This document shows positions 5,547-11,863 of a DNA stretch of 56,972 nucleotides, in pieces (the first letter of the stretch is position 1; each line of letters starts with the position of its first letter). Under the pieces are notes generated by a model that saw only the letters and a program-made list of their open reading frames with translations, ran no database searches and was not told the DNA's origin. The stretch is from a virus: positions 1 through 56,972 of IMG/VR virus record IMGVR_UViG_3300043654_000022; one strand, given 5' to 3'. A program made the translations under genes and the position numbers.

Positions 5547-5885
5547 ATGATTGAACAAGCATGGACTAGTTTACAAGTCGCAGGTCTCGCGGCATTGACG
5601 TTGACCACGGTTCTTACGGCTCTTGCAGACGGCTACACGACGATGATTGGCATAGAGCACGGAGACGCGGAAAAGAATCCGCTTATCAAGTGGCTCTTCT
5701 CCAAACTAGGCCAGCAACTCACGCTGTTCCTCACGACGGGCGCGGTTCTCTTCGGCGGCGCGATTATCGCAGCGCACACGATGGCGGGTGGCTTCTTGTA
5801 CTTCGGCGCTATGACAGTTAGTCGCGGTATCCGCGCGCTGTTGAACTATCGCTTGTTGAAGAAGCAGAAGATTAGTTTGAAGTAA
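5547..5885 (+). CDS. DUF5658-like membrane protein
   Basis: A 112-aa protein with three predicted membrane helices, near residues 13-30, 55-78 and 80-98. An acidic-polar DGYTTMIGIEHGDAEKNPL stretch follows the first helix. The D...G..E.NPL pattern is the hallmark of the small DUF5658 family of unknown function. The start follows an AGGAGACCCG ribosome site. It lies between tRNA genes in the RNA cluster. A membrane role is inferred only from hydrophobicity. Confidence 0.75.
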   Translation: MIEQAWTSLQVAGLAALTLTTVLTALADGYTTMIGIEHGDAEKNPLIKWLFSKLGQQLTLFLTTGAVLFGGAIIAAHTMAGGFLYFGAMTVSRGIRALLNYRLLKKQKISLK

Positions 5886-5988
5886 GATTTTGAGTAGTGC
5901 CACACGACCCGCCTGACGTTTATGGTAGTCGTCCAGATGCTTTGTTCGGATAAAGGTAGTCCGTCCGTGACGCCGCTCCAGTTTCTAT
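5886..5988 (+). other. structured inter-tRNA segment
   Basis: A GAC/GTC arm with a GG-containing loop (5918-5933 region), a CTTTGTTCGGATAAAG hairpin resembling a Pro(CGG) anticodon arm, and CCGCTCCA at the end (5973-5980) suggest a former tRNA. I cannot pair the acceptor or find a T-arm. Confidence 0.3.
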
Positions 5989-6064
5989 GCCTCGTTAGCT
6001 CAGAAGCAGAGAACTCGGTTCTAACCGAGGGGTGGTACGGGTCGCGTCGTACACGGGGCTTCCA
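5989..6064 (+). tRNA. atypical tRNA: Arg(TCT) or amber suppressor (CTA)
   Basis: Acceptor GCCTCGT/ACGGGGC pairs fully, followed by TTCCA. The anticodon arm CTCGG-TTCTAA-CCGAG has a 6-nt loop. Counting from U33 it reads TCT (Arg), while a shift by one reads CTA, which would decode UAG. The T-arm GTACG/CGTAC has an 8-nt loop without TTC. Identity is open. Confidence 0.5.
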
Positions 6065-6071
6065 GTTTTGA

Positions 6072-6145
6072 GCCGATGTAGTTTAGTGACAGAACTTTTC
6101 TTTGGTAAAGAAAAAGCCTAAGTTTGATTCTTAGCGTTGGCTCCA
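6072..6145 (+). tRNA. tRNA-Thr(GGT)
   Basis: Acceptor GCCGATG/CGTTGGC, anticodon arm TTTCT-TTGGTAA-AGAAA, T-arm CTAAG-TTTGATT-CTTAG, encoded CCA. Confidence 0.93.
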
Positions 6146-6154
6146 GTTTTCAAA

Positions 6155-6229
6155 GCCGAACTAGCTCAATGGTAGAGCGGCGCTTTTGTAAAGCGACGGT
6201 TCGCGGTTCAAGTCCACGGTCCGGCTCCA
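6155..6229 (+). tRNA. tRNA-Thr(TGT)
   Basis: Acceptor GCCGAAC/GTCCGGC with one mismatch, D-arm GCTC/GAGC, anticodon loop TTTGTAA, T-loop TTCAAGT, encoded CCA. Confidence 0.93.
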
Positions 6230-6247
6230 GTTTTGTAGCTACAATTT

Positions 6248-6272
6248 GACGGGGTGCCTTGAACACCCCGTC
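6248..6272 (+). terminator. 9-bp GC hairpin after tRNA-Thr(TGT)
   Basis: GACGGGGTG/CACCCCGTC is a perfect stem with a 7-nt loop, followed by TCTCACTCTTTC. The weak U tract means it may attenuate rather than fully terminate. It could also protect the 3' end of the tRNA transcript. Confidence 0.55.
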
Positions 6273-6296
6273 TCACTCTTTCAAGGAGGGTGAAAA

Positions 6297-6866
6297 ATGA
6301 AATATAAATGTGTTCGGTGTGGTGTTGAGTTTTTCAGAAAGCACGGTGCTAGAAAGTATTGCTCCGTCGCCTGTGCCCAGAGAAGACTAGAAGGCGAGTG
6401 CGCCGATTGTAAGAAAGTCATTTCAGCCAATAAGGTCCGATGTGCAGATTGTCGAAACAAGATACGAGATGAGTGGCCCGAAAAACAAAAGATTCAGAGA
6501 AGAGAAAACGCGTATAGAATAAGTCGAGAGCCGCGCGGTCGATTTCACAGGCTTAAGAAAAATTTGAAAGACGAGAAAGTCCCCTCATCAGACCCTATCT
6601 GGAATTTTAATTTTTATGCTGCTTTGATACAAGATGAGCAGTGTCATTACTGTTTCGGTCCTCTGAGTCCGACAGGACACGCGTTAGACAGAGTAATAAA
6701 CAGTTTGGGACACACGGCGGGTAATGTTGTTCCTTGCTGTTAGCCCTGCAACACTATTAAAGGAAAGTACTGGGAGTATGAGCACATGATGTTGCTTGCC
6801 CCCAAACTTAGAGGTCTAAGAATTTCAAAGCTGGAAGCGCCCGATGGCAGGGCACCTCTTTCGTAA
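6297..6866 (+). pseudogene. HNH endonuclease interrupted by an in-frame TAG
   Basis: Starts with a strong AAGGAGGG ribosome site. Residues 4-27 hold a zinc ribbon (CVRCG...YCSVAC), another CADC/CADC pair follows at about 40-55, and the HNH core begins with CHYCFG...ALDRVINSLGHTAGNVVPCC. The frame then meets TAG at 6741-6743 and continues without shift as PCNTIKGKYWEYEHMMLLAPK to TAA at 6866. That continuation is exactly the missing C-terminal half of the HNH motif (CC-x-x-CN-IK). So either one nonsense mutation has killed the gene or the TAG is read through. The extended end overlaps tRNA-Thr(CGT). Confidence 0.75.
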
Positions 6867-6904
6867 AGAGTTCTCCAAAGGTTCAATTCCTTTTTCTAGC
6901 TCCA
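6830..6904 (+). tRNA. tRNA-Thr(CGT)
   Basis: Acceptor GCTGGAA/TTCTAGC, D-stem GCCC/GGGC, anticodon loop TTCGTAA in a CTCT/AGAG stem, T-arm AAAGG-TTCAATT-CCTTT, encoded CCA. The 5' half overlaps the read-through end of the HNH gene. Confidence 0.93.
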
Positions 6905-6914
6905 ATTTTTCTGA

Positions 6915-6988
6915 GCGGGACTGGCGTATTGGCAGCGCGACAGTCTTCCAAACTGTAGGAAAGGGTTCAACTCCCTTGTTCCGCTCCA
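6915..6988 (+). tRNA. tRNA-Gly(TCC)
   Basis: Acceptor GCGGGAC/GTTCCGC, D-stem GCG/CGC, anticodon arm ACAGT-CTTCCAA-ACTGT, T-arm AAGGG-TTCAACT-CCCTT, encoded CCA. Confidence 0.95.
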
Positions 6989-7003
6989 AAAATTACGTGG
7001 AAG

Positions 7004-7088
7004 TGCGGCGAAGACGGCGGGTCGCATCTGTCTGTAAAACAGACTGTCTTTGTGGCACTAGAAGGTCCGAATCCTTCCGCCGCAACCA
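7004..7088 (+). tRNA. tRNA-Tyr(GTA)
   Basis: Class II, 85 nt: perfect acceptor TGCGGCG/CGCCGCA, anticodon arm TCTGT-CTGTAAA-ACAGA, long variable arm, T-arm GAAGG-TCCGAAT-CCTTC, encoded CCA. It is the last tRNA of the cluster. Confidence 0.95.
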
Positions 7089-7102
7089 ATTTCATATCAT
7101 AA

Positions 7103-7127
7103 ACCCCCGACTTTCTTGGGGCTTTTT
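7103..7127 (+). terminator. rho-independent terminator closing the tRNA cluster
   Basis: A CCCC/GGGG stem with loop CGACTTTCTT is followed by CTTTTT. It lies 15 nt after the last tRNA and before the next ribosome site. Confidence 0.7.
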
Positions 7128-7143
7128 CATTTACGGAGACCTC

Positions 7144-7509
7144 ATGGCAAACACGCCTACCGCGATGTATTCGCAAAATAGTTCGCAAAGCGGCACGACC
7201 GTTGCGGGAGCCTTCCCCCAAGGTCCGGGCAGCGCGCAGAATCTTGACCTGTTGCAGATTATCGGACAAGGCGGCAGCGTTCTCCTAAACGTTGATTCCG
7301 CAGGCGTAGTTCATAATGCCGCAGTCTCTCCGACAAACGGCACGCGCGTCGGCCAGTTTCAAACCCGCCTAAACAGCAGCGCAACCACGGCGCAGCTATT
7401 CGCGGATGCATTCTCGAACCCTTCTCAGCTAGACATTCTCCAAGTCATCAACGCGGGCGGCAACATCCATTACTTCCTAGACTACTTGGGAGTAGCGCAC
7501 GGTTCGTAA
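7144..7509 (+). CDS. small virion-type protein with an internal duplication
   Basis: A 121-aa protein; the ATG at 7144 follows ACGGAGACCTC. Two similar blocks are visible, LDLLQIIGQGGSVLLNVDSAGVVH (residues 35-58) and LDILQVINAGGNIHYFLDYLGVAH (about 97-120), suggesting an internal repeat of a short beta unit as in fibre or decoration proteins. It opens the post-tRNA block of structural-type genes. No named family is recognised. Confidence 0.75.
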   Translation: MANTPTAMYSQNSSQSGTTVAGAFPQGPGSAQNLDLLQIIGQGGSVLLNVDSAGVVHNAAVSPTNGTRVGQFQTRLNSSATTAQLFADAFSNPSQLDILQVINAGGNIHYFLDYLGVAHGS

Positions 7510-7528
7510 TCCTCTGCGCTAAACTTCT

Positions 7529-7624
7529 ATGTGGCAGCGCCGTTGTGGTCGCTGTAACCGAGAACTTTTTAAGAAAGACCCGTGGGCCGTCATCGTCTGT
7601 ATTTGCGGCTGGGTTTGGAGATAA
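7529..7624 (+). CDS. 31-aa zinc-ribbon miniprotein
   Basis: The frame starts at ATG 7529 and ends 2 nt before the next ATG. It contains RRCGRCN near residue 5 and VICICGW near residue 23, that is CxxC plus CxC separated by about 15 residues, a minimal zinc ribbon. There is no strong ribosome site, so translation is inferred from the motif and the tight fit between neighbours. Confidence 0.5.
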   Translation: MWQRRCGRCNRELFKKDPWAVIVCICGWVWR

Positions 7625-7625
7625 C

Positions 7626-7862
7626 ATGGCCAACGTAGGAAATAGACAGAATCTAACCCCGGAAGAGGCAGCACTCGCTGTTGAGGTATACAACAGCGCA
7701 GGCCGCTTGGACAAAGTTAAAACCGACGCGGCTAACGATGTGATTTTTCACACCAACAACGTGGTGACTAGCGTCATAGCGGGTTCGGTTGTTAAGAACG
7801 CAGCGGCAACACTGGCGAACCACAAGACTGCCAGAGATAAGTTTCGAGCGGACAACAAGTAA
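7626..7862 (+). CDS. hypothetical protein, 78 aa
   Basis: The ATG at 7626 follows TTTGGAGATAAC, giving a better start than 7545. The mixed helical protein has a hydrophobic VVTSVIAGSVV stretch flanked by charged helices. A role in the virion or capsid is possible from its position. No family is recognised. Confidence 0.65.
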   Translation: MANVGNRQNLTPEEAALAVEVYNSAGRLDKVKTDAANDVIFHTNNVVTSVIAGSVVKNAAATLANHKTARDKFRADNK

Positions 7863-7985
7863 GGTCCAGCAAAAATTTTGAGCGGCTCACAGCACGTCCT
7901 AAGTGTGTCGCCAATAAAAAGCGTTTCGTCGGCGTAAATCCCAATAAAGGGAGCGTTGACGTTGCGTATACATAAAAGGTGATAC

Positions 7986-8591
7986 ATGAGTAACGTACTA
8001 GATTTCGGCGTAGTCGGCGCATTCCCATCAAAGGTGGGTGGAACCGGAACAGCCGTGAAGTATTTCCCTCGTCCGCTTGGCCCGTCAATCGGCGTGGCTC
8101 CGACGACTCCGTCTTCGACGAGCGCAGCGGGCGCGCTTTTGCTCCCGGCTGCTAACGTTTACAACGGTCAGCAGATTTCTGTTTTGGCATCAGGTTCTTT
8201 CGGTTCAGACACTGGCGACCCATCGGGAACCGTGACGGTGAAGTTGTATGGCGTAACTGGCAGCTTGACTTCTCCGGTTTACACCGCGCTTGCGGCAACC
8301 ACCGCGTTCGTTCCGACGTTCGCAGCGGCAGAATCGTGGGCAATCGAAGCCACCTTGTATGGCGACAGCAACTCGGGTGTTCTTGGTGGCTCGTACTCAT
8401 CGTACGTTCAAGGCGCTTTGAACAACTCTAGCCCGAAGACCTCGGACAGCGTCATCAGCGGTTTGAACTTCAACACGGGCAACCCGGCGCTTGCACAAGG
8501 CGCAGTGCTTGGCTTCGTCGTTGGTGTGACCTTCGGCACTTCGGACGCAAGTAACACCGCGTCGTTGTTCCAGTTCACCATCGAGTCGTAA
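7986..8591 (+). CDS. probable virion surface or decoration protein, 201 aa
   Basis: Rich in S, T, G and A with alternating hydrophobic strands (ISVLASGSF, GTVTVKLYGVTG, AVLGFVVGVTFG), which suggests a beta-sandwich. It has an AAAAGGTGATAC ribosome site and is followed directly by a terminator. Such compact beta proteins upstream of terminase are often capsid decoration or head-fibre proteins. This is inferred from composition only. Confidence 0.65.
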   Translation: MSNVLDFGVVGAFPSKVGGTGTAVKYFPRPLGPSIGVAPTTPSSTSAAGALLLPAANVYNGQQISVLASGSFGSDTGDPSGTVTVKLYGVTGSLTSPVYTALAATTAFVPTFAAAESWAIEATLYGDSNSGVLGGSYSSYVQGALNNSSPKTSDSVISGLNFNTGNPALAQGAVLGFVVGVTFGTSDASNTASLFQFTIES

Positions 8592-8598
8592 AGTCTCA

Positions 8599-8624
8599 GG
8601 GGAGTCGAAAGGCTCCCCATTTTT
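8599..8624 (+). terminator. rho-independent terminator
   Basis: A GGGGAG/CTCCCC stem, loop TCGAAAGG, then ATTTTT. It ends the transcript carrying the 7986-8591 gene. Confidence 0.8.
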
Positions 8625-8719
8625 CCCTGTCGCTGGTGCGCCCCTAAATACGGCGACCACGCGGGCGTGTGAAATCCACAGCACCCACGGGTTATAGCCC
8701 CGGATTTTTTAAGGACACC

Positions 8720-9001
8720 ATGTTTGACCCAGCTAGTTTAACTTTGGGACAGGTGTCATCGACCCTCAGAGACTTTGCGGTAGTAGGATTTCTTGTCGGA
8801 GTCGCGTGGAGAGCGCGCGGCGGTTTTGAACTAGTTAAGAAATTCTTTGAGCGTTTGACGACGTTTATGGATACTGTGGAGCAAGATAGCGCCTTCATTC
8901 GTGAGGGCATGCAAACGCTCCTACACAACCATCTGACCCACATCGAAGCAGATTTGAAGACCATCTCGGGCCGCAAGGACGAGAGTGTTTTCGGAGAGTA
9001 A
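8720..9001 (+). CDS. single-pass membrane protein, 93 aa
   Basis: The ATG at 8720 follows AAGGACACC. One hydrophobic segment (FAVVGFLVGVAW, near residues 18-30) is followed by an amphipathic, probably coiled-coil tail with HNHLTHIE. The architecture resembles small phage tail-end or lysis-accessory membrane proteins, but nothing specific is recognised. Confidence 0.65.
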   Translation: MFDPASLTLGQVSSTLRDFAVVGFLVGVAWRARGGFELVKKFFERLTTFMDTVEQDSAFIREGMQTLLHNHLTHIEADLKTISGRKDESVFGE

Positions 9002-9003
9002 TT

Positions 9004-9189
9004 ATGCCGTTCGAGAGCGCAGCACAACGAGGCTACCTCCACGCTCATCCTGAGATTTTAGGGAAGAAGGCGTTGGCTGAGTGGGATGCTGCGTCGAAGG
9101 GCCAACACGTACCGGAGCACGTCCACAAGACGGCATCATACTCGGTGGCTCGCGCAACAAGAAAAGAATCTGAGAAGAAAGAGGGCTAA
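9004..9189 (+). CDS. small phage protein of the MPFxSxAQR type, 61 aa
   Basis: The N-terminus MPFESAAQRGYLHAHPEI matches the widespread short phage proteins that begin MPFKSxAQRRxxxA and have a basic tail ending in a KLPExV-like motif (here QHVPEHV). The function is unknown. It starts 2 nt after the preceding stop. Confidence 0.75.
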   Translation: MPFESAAQRGYLHAHPEILGKKALAEWDAASKGQHVPEHVHKTASYSVARATRKESEKKEG

Positions 9190-9190
9190 C

Positions 9191-9859
9191 GTGGCGGCGG
9201 ATAAACTAGTACAAATTGAGTCCGGCGTTCAAAGATGGGCGCTTGCGTTCGTCGGTGGTACGGACACAGGCGACCAACCGAAGTCTTGTTTCAACTGCCC
9301 ATTTCTCTATATCCACCAAAGACGATGCCAGATTCATGGACCGGATATCATCATCGACCGAGTTACAAAGGGCGGACAGGTTTACACGCCAGTCTGTTGT
9401 TACCAACGCGGGGGGACACCTCTCGCGGTTGGAGACAATGAAGTCGTTTATAATGTCAACACGCTTGGTGATAAGGCCGCGAACCAAACTGGATTAGAGT
9501 GGGCTAAGAGCTCTACTGGCACCAATTGCGGTGGATTCAAAGACGGCGCACCGTGCGAACACTTTATCGTTACAGATGGCAAGGGCATAGACGGCGATTG
9601 TGCTCTCATGTCTGAGAAGCAAGATGCGACCAGCGATGCAATGTCCGAGCACAAAGGAAGAAGCGTTGACTGGGACGATTGTTGTGATGGGCACGAAGGC
9701 GAGAATATCTCGTGGCGAGAAGCACAGAAGCTGATTGGGCCGGACAAAGCTAAGTTCAAGTTTCAAAATTTGAGTGTCGGCGTAAATAACGCGCCGTCCA
9801 AGACCGAAGATTCTGAATACGTCCGCGCAAGAGCGGAGCGTAAAGCAAAACAGATTTGA
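9191..9859 (+). CDS. cysteine-rich protein, 222 aa
   Basis: The GTG at 9191, 1 nt after the previous stop, is the likely start; the upstream frame overlaps the preceding gene. Cysteine motifs include CFNCPF and RCQIHG (residues 36-56), CCYQ near 74, C at about 115-125, and DDCCDGH near 188. These suggest one or two metal or disulphide-stabilised domains. The lysine/arginine-rich C-terminus could bind nucleic acid. No family is assigned. Confidence 0.65.
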   Translation: MAADKLVQIESGVQRWALAFVGGTDTGDQPKSCFNCPFLYIHQRRCQIHGPDIIIDRVTKGGQVYTPVCCYQRGGTPLAVGDNEVVYNVNTLGDKAANQTGLEWAKSSTGTNCGGFKDGAPCEHFIVTDGKGIDGDCALMSEKQDATSDAMSEHKGRSVDWDDCCDGHEGENISWREAQKLIGPDKAKFKFQNLSVGVNNAPSKTEDSEYVRARAERKAKQI

Positions 9860-9867
9860 GAGGGAAT

Positions 9868-10149
9868 ATGCGTCATCACAACTTTAGTCACACCGTTACC
9901 GAACACCACGACGACGGCTCGCACACGATTCACCACGTTCACAAGAAGCACGGCTTCGTGGGGCCGGAGAAGCGTGATGGAGACGTGAAGGGTGCGGCAA
10001 TGAACCACGACGCGATGATGGACCACATTATGGACCACACATCGATGCCGAATCCGGGCGAAGGCAAGAACGCGGATAACGAGGCGATGGGAGAGCAAGT
10101 CTCGCCGGGCGCTCACCCGAATGTTGCGGCGATGCAACAGGGAGCCTAA
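9868..10149 (+). CDS. histidine-rich protein, 93 aa
   Basis: The N-terminal third is extremely His-rich (for example HTVTEHHDDGSHTIHHVHKK). The middle has DHIMDHTSMPNPGEG and the tail is acidic and small-residue rich. The ATG follows GAGAGGGAAT. Metal binding is likely from composition; the role is unknown. Confidence 0.65.
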   Translation: MRHHNFSHTVTEHHDDGSHTIHHVHKKHGFVGPEKRDGDVKGAAMNHDAMMDHIMDHTSMPNPGEGKNADNEAMGEQVSPGAHPNVAAMQQGA

Positions 10150-10150
10150 T

Positions 10151-10339
10151 ATGGCAAAGTCTGACGCATCATTTTACCGCTCGATGCATCACCTCCGCAA
10201 AGGTGGGCTGCACGACGCGCTCAACATTCCAAAGGACCAAAAGATTCCCGCGGAGCGTTTGGAGAAGGCAAAGAACTCTTCTAACCCGCACGTTAAGAAG
10301 ATGGCCGTCTTGGCAAACAACATGAAGCATTGGGGATAA
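10151..10339 (+). CDS. small basic protein, 62 aa
   Basis: The ATG lies 1 nt after the previous stop. The sequence pattern HLRKGGLHDAL...IPAERLEKA....H.KKMAVLANN resembles short phage proteins with a conserved K-I-P-x-x-x-L-E-K-A segment located near terminase. The function is unknown. Confidence 0.7.
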   Translation: MAKSDASFYRSMHHLRKGGLHDALNIPKDQKIPAERLEKAKNSSNPHVKKMAVLANNMKHWG

Positions 10340-10340
10340 C

Positions 10341-10643
10341 ATGAAGCTGACACCTGAGTTCGTCACTAAGGCGATGGAGAAGATGTCGCCGTGGTTGGCC
10401 AAGGCGTTCAGCGACAACGGTACGCCTAGCTCGTCCCGTTTGTTGACGCTGCTTCATTCTCTTGTCGGATGCGGCGTTCTGATTTACGTGATTGTGAAGA
10501 CGCACCTCTTACCGGATGGCACCACGCTGGCTGGGTTGGGCGCGTTCTCCACGGCGCACTACGCAGTCAATCGCGCGACCAACGCGTGGGGCAAGGACAA
10601 GAACGTTGCCAAGCCGGACGGCGACGATAAAGTTTCGCAGTAA
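10341..10643 (+). CDS. holin-like membrane protein, 100 aa
   Basis: Two hydrophobic segments (LLTLLHSLVGCGVLIYVIV at about 34-52 and a weaker TTLAGLGAFSTAHYAV at 61-76) separated by a short turn, with a highly charged C-terminal tail. This is the topology of class II holins, which form membrane lesions before lysis. The endolysin, however, is far away at 54.2 kb, so the assignment rests on topology alone. Confidence 0.5.
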   Translation: MKLTPEFVTKAMEKMSPWLAKAFSDNGTPSSSRLLTLLHSLVGCGVLIYVIVKTHLLPDGTTLAGLGAFSTAHYAVNRATNAWGKDKNVAKPDGDDKVSQ

Positions 10644-10686
10644 ACCCGGAGCAGAGGATTCCGCGAGGGAGCCGGGCTGAACGGTA

Positions 10687-11583
10687 ATGCTCTGCAAAGA
10701 GCCGTTCACGGATAGACTCGTGAAGAAACTACTCTTGGCAGCAGCACTGTTGCTGTTGTCTATTCCTATGTTCGCAGCAACAAAGCCGACTCCTCAGTTC
10801 TCCGATACCTTGTCCAAGTCAACCTTGGCCGTGTATGTCGGTAAACAGGAATGCGGCTACAATACTGTGTCCACTTTCTTTGGCAGCACCGATGTGTGGT
10901 CGTGTGAGTTCAAGTCTCGATTCACCTGCACTGCAACCGTGGTTGAAGCGGATGGTCGAGGCAGTTACGCCGGATTGACGGCGGGACACTGCTTCTCGTA
11001 CGAGGCGCTCGACAAGGGATACAAGTACTACGTTTCTGATAATTTGAGTGAACATCCGGTAGTGAGTGAAATCTCTTTACAGAAATTTGCGAACGAGCCC
11101 CGCTATGACTACGCGGTGTTCACCTTTCACAGTTTGAAAAATTATGTGCCCATCGAGTTCCAAAAAGAGGGCGCAGCGCCACCAGTTGGTACTGAGACGA
11201 TGAATGTAAACTTCTCTCTCGGCGTCGTGAAGCAGGTTGTAGAAGGCAAAGTTCTCTCGACTCAAATTACTGGGCAAGAAGATAAAGGTCACGAAAGTTT
11301 GCAAGGTCGTTTCTTCGTAGCCATCGGCATAGGTCCGGGCGCATCCGGCTCCGCTATCGTGGACAAGAAGACGCATAAAATTGTTGGCATGGTTGAAGCA
11401 GTATTCCCAAGTACCCAGATGGCGACAATCGTGGTTCCGATGGGAAACCAATTCGTAAACTTCATGGATGACGCCTCGGCGGGGTTGAAGCCAGAGAAGT
11501 CAAAAGCACATGTTCCGACTTTTCGCGAGTTGGTTGCTGACCTATTGAGCCGCATTTTCAACAAGATAAAATTTTGGAGCTAA
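10687..11583 (+). CDS. secreted trypsin-like serine protease
   Basis: A 298-aa protein with an N-terminal signal sequence (KKLLLAAALLLLSIPMFA, after residue 12). The chymotrypsin-fold triad is visible: His in LTAGHCF (about residue 99), Asp in RYDYAVF (about 139) and Ser in PGASGSAIVD (about 220). Several cysteines in the first 80 mature residues could form disulphides, consistent with export. A GTG at 10720 directly before the signal sequence is an alternative start. It sits between a holin-like gene and terminase. Possible roles are processing host surface proteins or modifying the periplasm; the target cannot be read from sequence. Confidence 0.82.
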   Translation: MLCKEPFTDRLVKKLLLAAALLLLSIPMFAATKPTPQFSDTLSKSTLAVYVGKQECGYNTVSTFFGSTDVWSCEFKSRFTCTATVVEADGRGSYAGLTAGHCFSYEALDKGYKYYVSDNLSEHPVVSEISLQKFANEPRYDYAVFTFHSLKNYVPIEFQKEGAAPPVGTETMNVNFSLGVVKQVVEGKVLSTQITGQEDKGHESLQGRFFVAIGIGPGASGSAIVDKKTHKIVGMVEAVFPSTQMATIVVPMGNQFVNFMDDASAGLKPEKSKAHVPTFRELVADLLSRIFNKIKFWS

Positions 11584-11584
11584 C

Positions 11585-11851
11585 ATGAGTTCGATACCAA
11601 GCATTCTTGAGGGCGCGAAGCAAGCATTGAAAAACGCCGACAACTTCGGTCAGCGAGAAACGGGCAACAAGAAAGCAGGCAGCCCGCCTAGCTATGCTGC
11701 CGCACATGAGGCGCGCAAGGCTGAGGGCTCAGCTACGGCACACGCCGCCGCACCAGCAAAAGAATTTATGGGGGTTCGTTCTGATGAAGCCCCGGAGCTA
11801 AATACCGCTCTCAAAGCGAGAGGGGACGCTCAAAAAGCATTGAACGAATAA
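11585..11851 (+). CDS. hypothetical protein, 88 aa
   Basis: The ATG lies 1 nt after the protease stop. Ala-rich, charged, and low in hydrophobic residues, so probably helical or disordered. It occupies the slot directly upstream of the large terminase, where a small terminase is often found, but no DNA-binding motif is visible, so I do not call it that. Confidence 0.6.
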   Translation: MSSIPSILEGAKQALKNADNFGQRETGNKKAGSPPSYAAAHEARKAEGSATAHAAAPAKEFMGVRSDEAPELNTALKARGDAQKALNE

Positions 11852-11863
11852 CCGAGGATTCCC

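Noticed and set aside
11585-11851. Small terminase subunit upstream of the large one
   Set aside because: Only the position fits; the 88-aa protein is Ala-rich with no helix-turn-helix or other DNA-binding sign.
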